From: Acarospora socialis
Taxonomy: Eukaryota > Ascomycota > Lecanoromycetes > Acarosporales > Acarosporaceae
Assembly (NCBI GenBank): GCA_025617375.2
Contig: JAMYGW020000013.1
Coordinates: 1 to 64,000, forward strand
Length of the DNA stretch: 64,000 bases
Reading direction: 5' to 3'
The notes under the pieces were generated by a model. The model was not told the DNA's origin. It did not search any database and worked only from the letters and a program-made list of their open reading frames with translations. Position numbers and translations under genes: made by a program. Positions 1-10,575 of this stretch are shown here, one piece after another. Each line of letters opens with the position of its first letter. The stretch's first letter is position 1.

Positions 1-50
<50 letters not shown>
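1..50. other. Poly-G run outside the telomere
   Basis: Fifty consecutive G bases lie distal to the telomeric array, followed by GAGATA. A homopolymer of this purity at the very end of a contig is most simply an assembly or sequencing artefact, or a tailing product. A genuine cap is possible but not supported by anything else here. Confidence 0.85.
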
Positions 51-52
<2 letters not shown>

Positions 53-56
53 GATA

Positions 57-188
57 CCCTAACCCTAACCCTAACCCTAACCCTAACCCTAACCCTAACC
101 CTAACCCTAACCCTAACCCTAACCCTAACCCTAACCCTAACCCTAACCCTAACCCTAACCCTAACCCTAACCCTAACCCTAACCCTAA
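57..188. repeat. Telomeric array (CCCTAA)22
   Basis: Twenty-two perfect tandem CCCTAA hexamers, the C-rich strand expected at the left end of a chromosome (TTAGGG on the other strand, the common filamentous ascomycete telomere). The array ends abruptly at GCACATGG. No degenerate units are interspersed, so this is a real chromosome end rather than an interstitial relic. Confidence 0.98.
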
Positions 189-590
189 GCACATGGAGCG
201 CAGGCAAGAGCGTGGAGTGCGGAGCATGGCGCTCATGGAGTGCAAGCAAGAGTGTGTGGACATGGACAGTGGTGATGGCAACAAGAGTGCAAGCTTAAGT
301 GTCTGGGCAGCGGCAGCAGCAGCAACAAAAGCATGAGTGCATGGGCAGTGGTGGCAGCGGCGGTGAGAGTGCAAGCATGAGCGTGGGCATGTGGGTTAGA
401 ATGGCGATGACAGCAGCAAGAGCGCAAGCATGAGTGCAAGCATGAGCGCAAGTGCAAGTGCGTGGGCAGCGGCGGCGAGAGCGGAAGTGCGAGCATGTGA
501 ACATGGACGGCGGTGACGGCAGCGGCGAGAGCGCAAGCATGAGCGTAGGCGGCGGCAAGGACATGTCAAATGGTGGTGAGCTCGAATACC
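189..590. repeat. G-rich low-complexity subtelomeric block
   Basis: The stretch is built from imperfect repeats of words such as GCAAGCATGAGCG, GTGGGCAGCGGC and GGCGGCGAGAGCG. The + strand is strongly G/A-rich, the reverse of the C-rich telomere strand just beside it. Both strands are open by chance because of the composition, and the predicted peptides (Leu/His/Cys-rich) have no domain character. I call no gene here. Confidence 0.75.
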
Positions 591-2186
591 GCGTCAAGGA
601 GCCTCAAGTACAACACCACAACTCACTAGACTTTGAGCCATGTTCCTGCGCTCTGCCAATGCATTGGCCGCTGCAACCTTTCAGATTTGCCTCCATCCAA
701 GTCTAAATATCTGTGAGTGACCTTACCAGCTTTGCGAAGAGCATCATTCTAAAAGCATTCGAAACATCAAGCAATGTTGAGACAACCTTTGCGCCTAACC
801 CTACGCGATTCCGAACCGCCATCCCCACCGCAGGAACAAAGCGTGGAAGCTCAAGTGTGAGGGAGATGATGACCTAGATCGAGCATCGGCCGATAACAAC
901 GACTACGTTCTGGCGAGACGAAGGGCCGAAGCATGGCAAGGTGGAACAATGGAGCTTGGGATGTTGCATCAAGTGTTCCCGATTTGAACAGCATCGAAGG
1001 CTGACTGTCAACCAGCAACCTCACTCTATGGGTTCGCGACCTGCACACTCGAGGCTATTTCAGTAACTAGCAACTTTCGCTGCGGCCGCAACGGGCAAAC
1101 CGATCGACCGGAAGGAGCAGTTGCGCTCTCTGCCACAGCCTACCATGCAGACCCCCACGATAACGTCAATACACCTCTGCCGCATACCGGTCTTCAAGTA
1201 CACTGGTCAAGGCGAAACAGCGGACCACGGCTACGCGAATCGCGCTGTCGGGATTGGTTGCTACGTGCAAGGCACCCAGTATGACTATCGCCTACGTCGC
1301 CGACGTCAACTCTTCACCATAGAACACGGCGCCGTCAAGGCAAGCCACTTTACCGCTCAACCTTAGGCCCTGTGCTAAGACTCGGCGCCATCTACAAACT
1401 CGAAGACTACAGCCTTGCTACCGACACCACCCTATAAATCGACGGCACCGGCAAGGTTTCTCGTCCAAATATGCCAGTATGCGCCTAACCTTCATAGCAA
1501 CGACAAGAGCTTGTCGCCTGCAAGGCCCCTGCCATGTTGTGGATAGCCAGTGCAGGCGGCATCATTGTTGTGCAGGCGGAGAGTATGTTTCTAATCTAAA
1601 GAGAAGACAAGCTAACTATGGACAGTCCTTGGCTGTTACTAGATCTCCGGAGACGAAATGAGCTGTCACAGCCGCTATGTGCAATTGCGGCGAAACAGCC
1701 TCGAAGGTTGCGCGAAATCCAATCCAACAACTCCACACCCTCGAACATGCGGCGCGTAGCATGCATCTTTCTCTTTGTCGAATAGCCTGCACCGGTATCT
1801 CCGCACCTCCCGCTACGCCTCGCCTCATCGCCCTCGCTATTACCTCTACCGTCTTAACCGCGAACGAACGTGGAGGAAAGATGGGATTGATGGAGGAACT
1901 ACAACAGGCGTGGCTACATGAGGGGTTATCACGCAGGATTCTAGCATGGATAGAGCAGGAATAATGGCTGTCACCTTGCACTACACTGGCAAGTCAGCAT
2001 GCACGACGAGGGCGTTGCTTCGACATACATCACCAATACGTAAGATTACGAGAAGTTGAGTCGCCGGGCCTTATTCACCTCAACTACGTCCCCACCAGCG
2101 ACATGGCGACTGACGGCCTTACTAAGCCGCTCCCTACCGTCGAAATCCTACGCTTTATCGACCTTATCGGCCTCGTCTGTCACTAA

Positions 2187-2265
2187 GGCTCTGTGGTTTA
2201 ACAGTATGACACCAGGTTCGTCCTGACAAAATCTAGTAACGCACGTTCGAATCGCGCCAGAGTCA
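2187..2265 (+). other. tRNA-like fold 1 in the Copia 3' region
   Basis: A 7-bp acceptor stem (GGCTCTG with CAGAGTC, one G-T pair) closes a 79-base segment. A T arm (GCACG, loop TTCGAAT, CGCGC; 4 of 5 pairs) sits exactly next to the 3' acceptor strand, and a weak D arm follows the 5' strand. The anticodon stem is poor, so a working tRNA is unlikely. It begins directly after the end of the Copia reading frame. It could be a tRNA pseudogene or a structured part of the element. Confidence 0.42.
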
Positions 2266-2312
2266 CTGACCCTGGCTTGTTGCATTAACATGCGACAAGA
2301 CAGGGTCTACCA

Positions 2313-2390
2313 GGTCTCTATGCTAACGGTTGCCGCCTACTTCCAGTGTGGAACGTAGAACGCTGCTGGGTTCGACTCCCAGAGAGATCA
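2313..2390 (+). other. tRNA-like fold 2 (Trp-like?)
   Basis: The acceptor stem GGTCTCT/AGAGATC (7 bp, one G-T) and a perfect T arm (CTGGG, loop TTCGACT, CCCAG) are spaced as in a real tRNA. The D loop contains AACGGT. The anticodon region CTACTTCCAGTG..GTAG could present CCA (Trp), but the fold there is irregular (alternative hairpin TTCCA-GTG-TGGAA). It is probably a degenerate tRNA or tRNA-like element, 47 bases after the first such fold. Confidence 0.42.
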
Positions 2391-2640
2391 CTGTTTCTTT
2401 TTGCCCTCCTTACCTACCTCGCTGTCGCCGAAATGGCCTGAGAGGGTGTGTCGGAAATGCAGGCCTTAGTTGTTAGCTCATAGAGGTTTAGGTCATGTTT
2501 ATTACTAGAATATGTTTGACAACTTGCAACAATGACTAGGTGGATTTCTCAGCCCACCAGGTCCTTCGCGTCCTCCCAAGTCTGTTAGAGCCATTGTGTA
2601 ACCCTTCCACTTAACCACCGTCAACCGGAGCAAGCACACG

Positions 2641-5600
2641 GGACTGCGTCCAAGTGCAAGCTTGCTCGTGGCTTCGTACGCTTTCTAAGTCTCCGTAAGG
2701 GGTGGATATGCGGTCACTGGCGCCAGCTTCAGTGGGCGTTTGGGCGGCACGGCAAGCCTATGTGATCTGCGTAAGCTTACTACTGGAAGGCGCAAACGTG
2801 CTAGTATGGCTTCACTGGCATGGAATGTAGCCTTGAGAGGGGGGTGTGCAAATGGGTATGCCGCCGCAGGTGCCACACGGACAGAGGATGCGGGCGGAGA
2901 CGTCACAAGTGTATACAGTATTGCTTGCAATGTGGTGAAGTTTAGAATTAAAAGCTTCTATCTACAGTAAAGACATCCCACGGTGCTGGACGCGAATGGC
3001 CCAAGCAAGCTCCCAGCGAAGACAGGGTGGAACGAGCTTGCGAGAGGGAAGCTAGGCTCTTGTGGATGGCGCAGGCTTCCGGTTGGTAACGCAAGCCCTG
3101 TAACGGGTATCGCAACTCGTACAGGCGTTCTTGAGTGCGGCGAGAGCTTCCGTTCTAACAGGCGGCGTAAGTGGGTGTTACGCTGCGACTGGGCAGCGCG
3201 GAAGTGCTACAGAGTAAGTCCGCAAAAGAATACGCCAACGCGAGTGCATCTTGAGCGGAGGAAGCCGGTGGCGAAAGCTTTCTAGGGAATGGTGTAGGCC
3301 CGGGGTCCCTAATGGACACTAGAAGCCTTTGCGGTGATTCGAGCGAGAACCAAGCTGACAACACCGTAAGGCCTGCACGAGTATATTGGTTAGCAGCGCT
3401 TGCGTGGAGGTGATAGGAAGCAAGCATGCCTGCAAGGTAGCCCCGCAAGTGGCGCGGGCGTTCTATCGAGTGGAATATCGCCAAGACGGAAACAACACTG
3501 CGGTACCGGGACGCGTGCGGTGGTATGTGGGGGCAGGGTGTTGGCAGCGGCAGCAAGGCAGTGCGGGCACTCTTTGATGGCTTCGACGGGCTGCGAGCGA
3601 ACGTAGCCAGCTAACCGCCCGGGCGGGCCTTAATTGAGGTGTTGGTGGGCGAAGCATAACTGCAAACCAGCGTTAGCAGAGCACATGTACGTCCGCAGCA
3701 ACATCAGAAGCAAGGCAGCGGAATTGGTGCGGCGGAACGAGATAGTGGGAATATGATCGCAGCGGAAGCAGGGTCACAGCGGAAACAAGACAGCGCGAGC
3801 AATCTTCGTAACCTTCCTGCGAATCCTTTGCGGACATGCTAACAGCATAACCAGTCTCCAGATGTGCTGGCTGCGGCTTAAAACAAGTCCAGGTAGATTC
3901 GTTTGAGGGGAGCAAAGCTCGAGCGCGTCTGTTCGGGAGTTCCGCAGAAGTGGGGCGCAGATCTCGAAAGTCGTGTGGAGGTGCCAAAGACTTGGTGCAA
4001 AAGAGTCAAAGGGCTGAAGAAGCTTGCGCAGATGTTGCAGGACCAGTTATGTTGGAGTGGGGTGAAGACGGCAGGAGCTGGGCAGTGATACGAAGAGCTC
4101 CTGAGGACTTACTCGGAGATTCTAATCTGTTGCGCGGAGTGGTTGAGAGACGATTGTAAATGCATACTTTCGAGCGAAATAACGTCGAGGACCTTGCGTG
4201 GACATGGTAGTGTTGTTGCGCGAAGATTCGAAGAGCTGTGTAGACTGGCCCAATGCGGCACTGTACTTCATCCTGCACGACAGCGGCATGTGTGCAGCGA
4301 CGCTCCGGGCCACCTATCAGGCATTGAAGACCAACAGTGCGTTCCTGTGTGCGATAGGGGTGTGGGAAATGTGGTGGTGGATGCGACACTGATCACGATG
4401 TTTGCGCCTTGGGGCGTGGGCGTGTGAGGTTGGCGTCGCCATTGTGGTTGCTGTTGGATAAAGCGATGGCGGGGTTGGAGGAGGTCCGATTCGTGGTCAA
4501 CAGTTGGAGATGACGTCCGGACGAAGCTGACGGGGAGAGAGTTGCGCAGAGAGTAAGCCTGCGTAGATGGGGTTTCTATTAGAGTACAGCCTTTGAACCT
4601 CGCTGCCCTCGCTCACTGATCAAACCAATGACCCCATGCTGTCCTCCAACTCCTTCCAATCTACCTTGACTTCGAGGCATCCACACGCAACTAGGTATCC
4701 ATAGTCTCCATCCGCTGCCTAGAATCGCTCCACCATTTTTCGAAATAAGCCTCGTTACCCTCCCAAGTATGTAACCCTTCTCCCAGGCTGCGCGCCGTCG
4801 GCGAAAGACTCTGTAAGGGACTTCGCGCAGGACTTCACGCAGGACCCGGCAGGACTCCTGAATACTAGGTAGACATTTGGTTAGTGGTCGTTTGTAAAGA
4901 GTTGCAATCCCTACCTCATATATATGGAGTACTTAAAAGCTATTCTCGCATCCTCAACACCGTAGATCCTCAGTTCGCGTAAATCGACACCTACCGCTAG
5001 CACTACCGTCCGTCCCACACTGTCAACCCTTCTTGCTGCCGTCTCGCTTTTGCGGCAGAGACAAAACACGGGCCAGTTTGGGCGGGAGCACTCCGTGCGG
5101 AAGCAAAGCTGGATGCATTCCTTCACAAGCACGTTCGTGGGCAAAGCAAGGCAGTGTTGGCGGGATATGAGGCCTAAGGTATGCTAATGCCGGAGGCTTG
5201 TGATCGACACGGGAAGTTGCTAAGGTGTGTAACAGCTGGGTTTCCTAATCACACCGGCCGTGTCGCGCCATCATCACCTCGAAGATCTGTATGGGTGCGC
5301 CTGGCAAGATTCTTCGTCTTCAATGTGCGAGCGAATGTTGAGGAATCGAACCTCGATCTGGCAATCTCACCTCCCAACATACCCTTCCTGCCAGCTTCGT
5401 GTCTTGGGATGCGGATAAGCCTCGAAACGGCCGTTGTATCATTCGTTTCTCTACCTTTTCAATCTCCTCTACGACGTGAGGTGTCGTGTGCAAGGCAGTG
5501 CTTCTTGCGAGCCGTGGACAAGACTGTGCTTGAAACAATCCGTTGACCCCGGTCTCAACGCAGCCACACAAGCTTACTACCAAAAGAAGGTATAAAGGAT

Positions 5601-5716
5601 CGTGAGGTGGTTCTTCGACAGGTCACTAGAGAGAGCCATCTTTCACAACAGCTGCGCCCGGACTCTCTGCGTTTCGATACTTGTTCATCCATCCCAACTC
5701 AACGAAGCAAATCGGC
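2641..5716. other. Gene-poor subtelomeric DNA
   Basis: About 3 kb of moderately GC-rich sequence with no reading frame I can support on either strand. Short words such as GCAAGGCAGTG recur (near 3554, 5149 and 5491), and a longer related word near 5141-5164 returns in reverse complement at 8731-8755. I see no recognisable transposase, reverse transcriptase or host gene. Confidence 0.6.
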
Positions 5717-6600
5717 ATGTCATATCTCCTCTCCACGTTCCTACTGCTTGCGAGCTGTAGCATAGGAGTTAGCGCATTAGCTCTCCCATATATCGGGGGT
5801 GTCGGCGATACCAATCTGGTCACTCGGCAGACGAGGCCGATTATCCTCTCGTATATGCTTTCCCCGGCCCCGGACTTGGTACTCTAGCTAATGATAGCTC
5901 ACACAGGCCTACAGACTACAACATAACCGTTACTGAGATATCAGGCTTTAGCAACGGAAGACAGGCCCGAGACCTGAATCAAGCCGACGTTCTCCCTCCC
6001 AATCGCAAACGCGCGAGCACTAGTCGCCGCATCGATGCGTGCCTACACCCTGAAGACCCTTACTTCATCCGCTCCACATGCGATCAAACCGGCGGAAGCC
6101 TAAACGCCAAGTCCTACAAATTGATTTGTAACTATCGCCCCACAGGCACCCCCCAATACCGCGCACTCAATGATGTTGTTAACGGCGGTGCCTGTACCTC
6201 GGAGGAGTTCTGCTTCCAAAATAACCATGTTCAAGGTGGCGGCTCCGTCGCTTACTGTGTCAGCAACTCAAACGTCATCAATCTCATCCAAGCAGGCGGT
6301 CTTGCATCTGGAGCCAGGCACGCAAGCTTGGATACCACGGGCGGGGCACAACCTCCCCGGGGAAACGGTCGAAGTGGTCATTACCGCCCCGGATGGATAC
6401 GCGGCCGTCAAGATGGATAGTATTTTCGTGACCGCGCTGGCGGTGGATAAGGTCAATGGACAGAACAGCTATAGGGCACAGATTGGGGGTACAAACGCTT
6501 GTCAGGGATGTTCAAGTATTGAGCTTCCGGTCGTGCCGAAGCAGACATCAAGACTGAGGTGGGGATTTCAGTTTCCATGGGGTGGTCGGCGGAGCATCGA
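5717..6600 (+). CDS. Secreted cysteine-containing protein (integrity doubtful)
   Basis: The frame opens at ATG 5717 with a clear signal peptide (MSYLLSTFLLLASCSIGVSA, cleavage near SALA). A 56-base intron (5851-5906, GTATAT..ACACAG) joins in phase to a second exon encoding a mature Cys-bearing region (RIDACLHPEDPYF, STCDQTGGS, LICNYRPTG, GGACTSEEFCF). That exon's frame closes at 6418. Protein-like sequence continues beyond it in another frame to about 6600, so the gene is either spliced in a way I cannot resolve or is decaying. No family is recognised; a small apoplastic or effector-like protein is a guess from the signal peptide, cysteines and subtelomeric place. Confidence 0.5.
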
Positions 6601-7124
6601 TGTTAGTTGTAAGCTGGCCAGCGACTTAGATCTGGATATTCCACGGGGTGTTTTACGACTCTGCCTGTCTCTCTGCAAGCAGCGTGTTATTGTGTGCATC
6701 ATAGATTTCAAGAACAATCTTTCAGCAGCATCTCATATCCTACGAATCCGTGTGCGGACCGAAAACTGCAAAGATGATGCCCTGTCGCATAGGCTAGGCA
6801 TACCGGTATACGGAGAGGTCAGCCAAGCCCTTCCACCAGTACGAGTATGCCCCATGTAGCTCTGCCCCCCATAAGCAAGCTTACTCCGCTGCCTAGCAAG
6901 GCCACACAAGCTCACGCAAACACCAACAAGCCTGCGGGGCCTTGCTTCGAACAATAGCTTGCCTGCCATTATCGGGATGGAACACGGTGGTTACATTGGG
7001 CAGCTGGAGGGATATAACATTTAATCATTAGGCAATCTACTAGGAAAGCTGCCTACTGATAGATTTCCGGGGTCTCTTTGTATGCTGTGATTGCTCCGAA
7101 ACTGTTGATGACTATTTGACTCAA

Positions 7125-7950
7125 TCAAGCTCCTTCCTGCCCTGCTATCTGAACAGTAATATCCAGTAGCCCACGATCATGCTCCGAAGCCGATTCGTAG
7201 ACCTTCGCAACAAGGGGAAGAAGATCCAAGATATCCACCATCTGCGTTATCGCATTCTCGAATTTAGCTTTGGCGGTCTTCTTCAAACCCTAGAACCCAA
7301 ATTGTCGCCCATTGTACATTGAGATGGCATGGTAATGAGCCTCGCGTCTGGCTTACTACCAGCTAAGCTTTCTGGTCCACCACCGGTTGTTGCGATACCC
7401 CGACATAGTACGGCGTCCGGTAAGTCCATGAACCAGATCGATCAAGTTCTTGTTTGGTACGTAGAGTGCTCCTCATTCTCCCTATCATCAGGGGCAAACT
7501 TGCCCTGTCCAGTATGCAATGTCAAACCGCTGTGTTCCGGAGGTCTAGTCTCGGTCTCCTGTAGGAGAGTCGAGATGACCAGCTTCCGGAAGCCAGTCCT
7601 TTATAGCTCCCTTTGCAAGCTGCCCGGAAGAAGTCTGATCGAGGTGAGAGGTGGTTGTGAACCTCGCTCACGCCGTATTCGAGCCTTCTATACGACGAGA
7701 AGGCTGTATTTGTGTAGGTTGCGTACTTGCTCGATTCGTATGAACGTGGTTCGCCACTCCGTATATAACTCTAACCTGAAAACGCCCTGCCGACAACGTT
7801 GTTCGTCCCTCCAGCCTGAAAAGAGTGATGCCCCCACCAGATAGGGCAATCTCCCGACCCAGGATGTGCCTAAGGCGACCTTGGTAACACACACTCACCC
7901 TCCCAAAGTTAAGGTCTCTGATCTCCAAATATTGCATCAAGCCCAAGATC
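7125..7950 (-). pseudogene. BTB/POZ-like gene remnant
   Basis: On the minus strand the last open stretch, ending at a stop at 7125-7127, reads like the helical C-terminal part of fungal BTB/POZ proteins (AKAKFENAITQMVDILDLLP, then VAKVYESASEHDRGLLDI). Upstream fragments around 7670-7950 could derive from the N-terminal BTB fold. Frames are interrupted and no intact start is visible. The assignment rests on pattern memory only, so confidence is low. Confidence 0.3.
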
Positions 7951-10575
7951 TCTCACTGCAGAGTGGACATGAAGGTATAGTGATCGACTTTCAGGATGAA
8001 TTGATTATGATCTTAGAACAGCACTACTGTCTCATGATGTAGCAGGCGGGAGATGAGCAGGAGTGAGATCTTGTCATAATGACTTGCGGTTAGCGGGGTG
8101 GGGATTCTATTTGCTAGTTGGCGCCAGGAGTGGTTCTTGTGCGTGTGCCGGTGCGGTCGGAAATGCAGACGGAGGCCGTGGGGCAGGACAAGGGCGTAGA
8201 TTTGTAGGCGGATTTCCATTGTGCGGCGTAGATGTTGGCCTTCCGATGGTTGCGAAATCACCACAGTGACATGGGGTGTATCTCCATGCCTCTGTAGTCC
8301 CAGCTTGCCATATCTTCTCATGGTGGCCTTGCTTGCACCATGCCAGGATCTGCTCGCGTCTTGACAGTGATGGGGCTTGTTGCATCTTGTATTTCAAGCA
8401 GTAAAGCGACAACCTCATGGGGATTCAGTCCCAGAGCTTGGTGATACCGGCCAGGCCTCCATTTTCTCGAGCTTTGCTTCTCCAGGTCCTGCGCAACGAG
8501 TCGGAGGCTTTAGGGCTTGAGGGTTGCCGACTTCGATTGGCCTCCAATCCATAGAATGTGCCGAGCTCCGTCTGCATGCTTTGAGGTTACTAAGCAATGA
8601 CTCCACACAGCCCCCACTAGCTGCGTCAAACACTTTCGGCTCTCATGCTCATCTTCATGGCGACATGGTTAGCCACAAGCCTCGGGCATTTGCCTTACAG
8701 CTACATGTAGGTCTCAGATTTCGAGACACCCCGCCAACACTGCTTTGCTTGCGCCGCAGGAACACTCAGTCGACACCGCACGGTGCCAAGCTTGCTTTGC
8801 TCACTACTAGGTAACCTGCTTGCGATGGAATGCGCCCACTCTTGATTCTGCTAGCATGCCCGCGCAGGCCGGGTTACGGCTGCAGGAGCAAAGAGGGCAG
8901 CGAAACAGGTGACGGGTCCTGGCAGCAGAACGATCAAGGTAAAGCACTTTGCAGATCGTTTCGGTATGGATCTAACTATGGCTAGTTGCTCTACGAAGAG
9001 CGAAGAGCGAAGAGCGAAGAGCGACGAGAAAGGTCGACGTTGGGAAGGGCATTGGATGGTACGAGGAGCTAGGGTTATTGACATGACATACGCAAGAAGA
9101 AGATCTACAGTTACTCATGCGAAGATAGAATGGTTGTGATTCTAGAGCCTTACAGACACATATCCTATAGACCCATTATTCTACATCCGTCTGACATCCT
9201 CTCTCTCGATGGCCACCGTCCGTTGACCTTATCGTCCTCGTGCGAGTCTGAAATCAACTTCTACCAATCCCTCTTCCTATGCCAATGCAGATATCTATCG
9301 CTCTTGCGGCTTGATGAATTCTGTGATATCACCCACAGTTTGCCCGTTGAAAGAGGAGACACAATCATCGAGGATGAGGCCAGAACGCTTCAGCTCCGAG
9401 CGGAATGGACAATGTGAATGAGCACGAATATGGTCAACGCTTCGGCGGATTCAACCTGGCGGCGCCGGAGGTGGACCGGTTTTCAAGCAACATACAAATG
9501 CCCTAACAATGAGGTGTCGCAAAAGGTGGCTTGCTCTTTCATCGGAGGCAGGAGTCCGCAGTGACCGTCTCAACGAAGTCTTTTGTAGGATCGATAGTCT
9601 TTGCAACCTCGTCCTTCTTGATCGCGCTATTTTGCCGCAAAGTGGAGAGCTCACCAAAGGGTTTCGTCATTCGCGGTGTCAGTGAAGTGTTATCGGAGGC
9701 AACTCTTCTTTGAACCAAGTATTGGTCATAGATTTGATCATCTTCTTGGTGCCCCTATCTTCTCTCAAATGCATTCTTGGCAGTCTCGATGCATATCTCC
9801 TCGACGAATCGCCAACGCGAAAACCTCGTCGATAACCGTAATCTAGGTACGAACCCTGGGTACCATCAAAGTGTCCTCGAAATCTGTCGTGGCTTCGTAC
9901 ATGGAGCAATGCGTGTTTGACGAAGTACAGGGCCCGTGGCTCAGGGCGAGAAATCGTCGCCACGCGAGTTTAAGGAAATTAACCAATCCACACTGGGATC
10001 AGTCAACTGTACAGATATATGGATGAGAATTCAATTAGTATGAGTTCCTATGGAGGAGTGCGTGCATCAGTGAGTTGAATGCACGAAATTCCTCGACCAA
10101 GAGCCTCACGCTGATTCAGACTCCTCCGGTGAACCAAGAAGCCTCACGTTACTATTTTATCGGCTCATCGCAAGAGAGTAGACACCGGCTCGATCCTCCG
10201 CATGTAAGCTCCCCGTTTGACTTTGCAGCCTAACCCTGATAATCACTTAACCTTGATGCTGTTACCGCTTAGAAAGCTCGGAAGTGCGACCGCAGCAAAG
10301 AATATCGGACCTCCTGGTAGTCCATTGAATGTACTCTCACCCCGTATAAGGCAAGGTGGTTGTTCACAGGGAGGTATCACTCCAGCGGCAAGGATAGGGT
10401 AGATGTGATTAAGGAGGATAGAATGGATTAGTTAGCTGGACGTACATGGATGTGGGATATGCTCGATGCATCTTCCTTGCACTGCAAACTGTAACTTTAA
10501 ATGTTATTGATATATATATACATTATACATTAATATTTTATCTGCTCGTTGACAAGCCCATCAAGTATGCCAGCT
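7951..10575. other. Gene-poor subtelomeric DNA
   Basis: No coding sequence can be supported. A short tandem repeat of GAAGAGC occurs near 8995-9026. On the minus strand around 9400-9960 some stretches look faintly protein-like but in alternating frames, consistent with a decayed gene I cannot name. An AT-rich patch (10495-10550, TATATATA) lies just downstream of the chromodomain gene and could hold its 3' end signals. Confidence 0.5.

Larger units (their letters stand above)
1980..2640 (+). mobile_element. Fossil Ty1/Copia-type LTR retrotransposon (3' part)
   Basis: The + strand encodes a recognisable C-terminal RNase H end of a Copia polyprotein up to about 2186. Further on come a purine-rich tract and, from about 2447, a TGTGTCGGAAATG start typical of Copia LTRs. 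The 5' part is not recognisable; degraded internal sequence may extend left towards 600. The element is broken, with several interruptions and no intact polyprotein, and looks old. The right LTR boundary is uncertain. Two tRNA-like folds lie between the RNase H end and the presumed 3' LTR. Confidence 0.6.

Noticed and set aside
233-706. Several overlapping open frames in the G-rich block next to the telomere
   Set aside because: All reflect base composition; peptides are Leu/His/Cys- or Gly-rich with no domain character and overlap on both strands.
5330-5400. Possible antisense tRNA T arm (GAGG-TTCGATT-CCTC on the minus strand)
   Set aside because: No matching acceptor stem or D arm at tRNA spacing; taken as chance.
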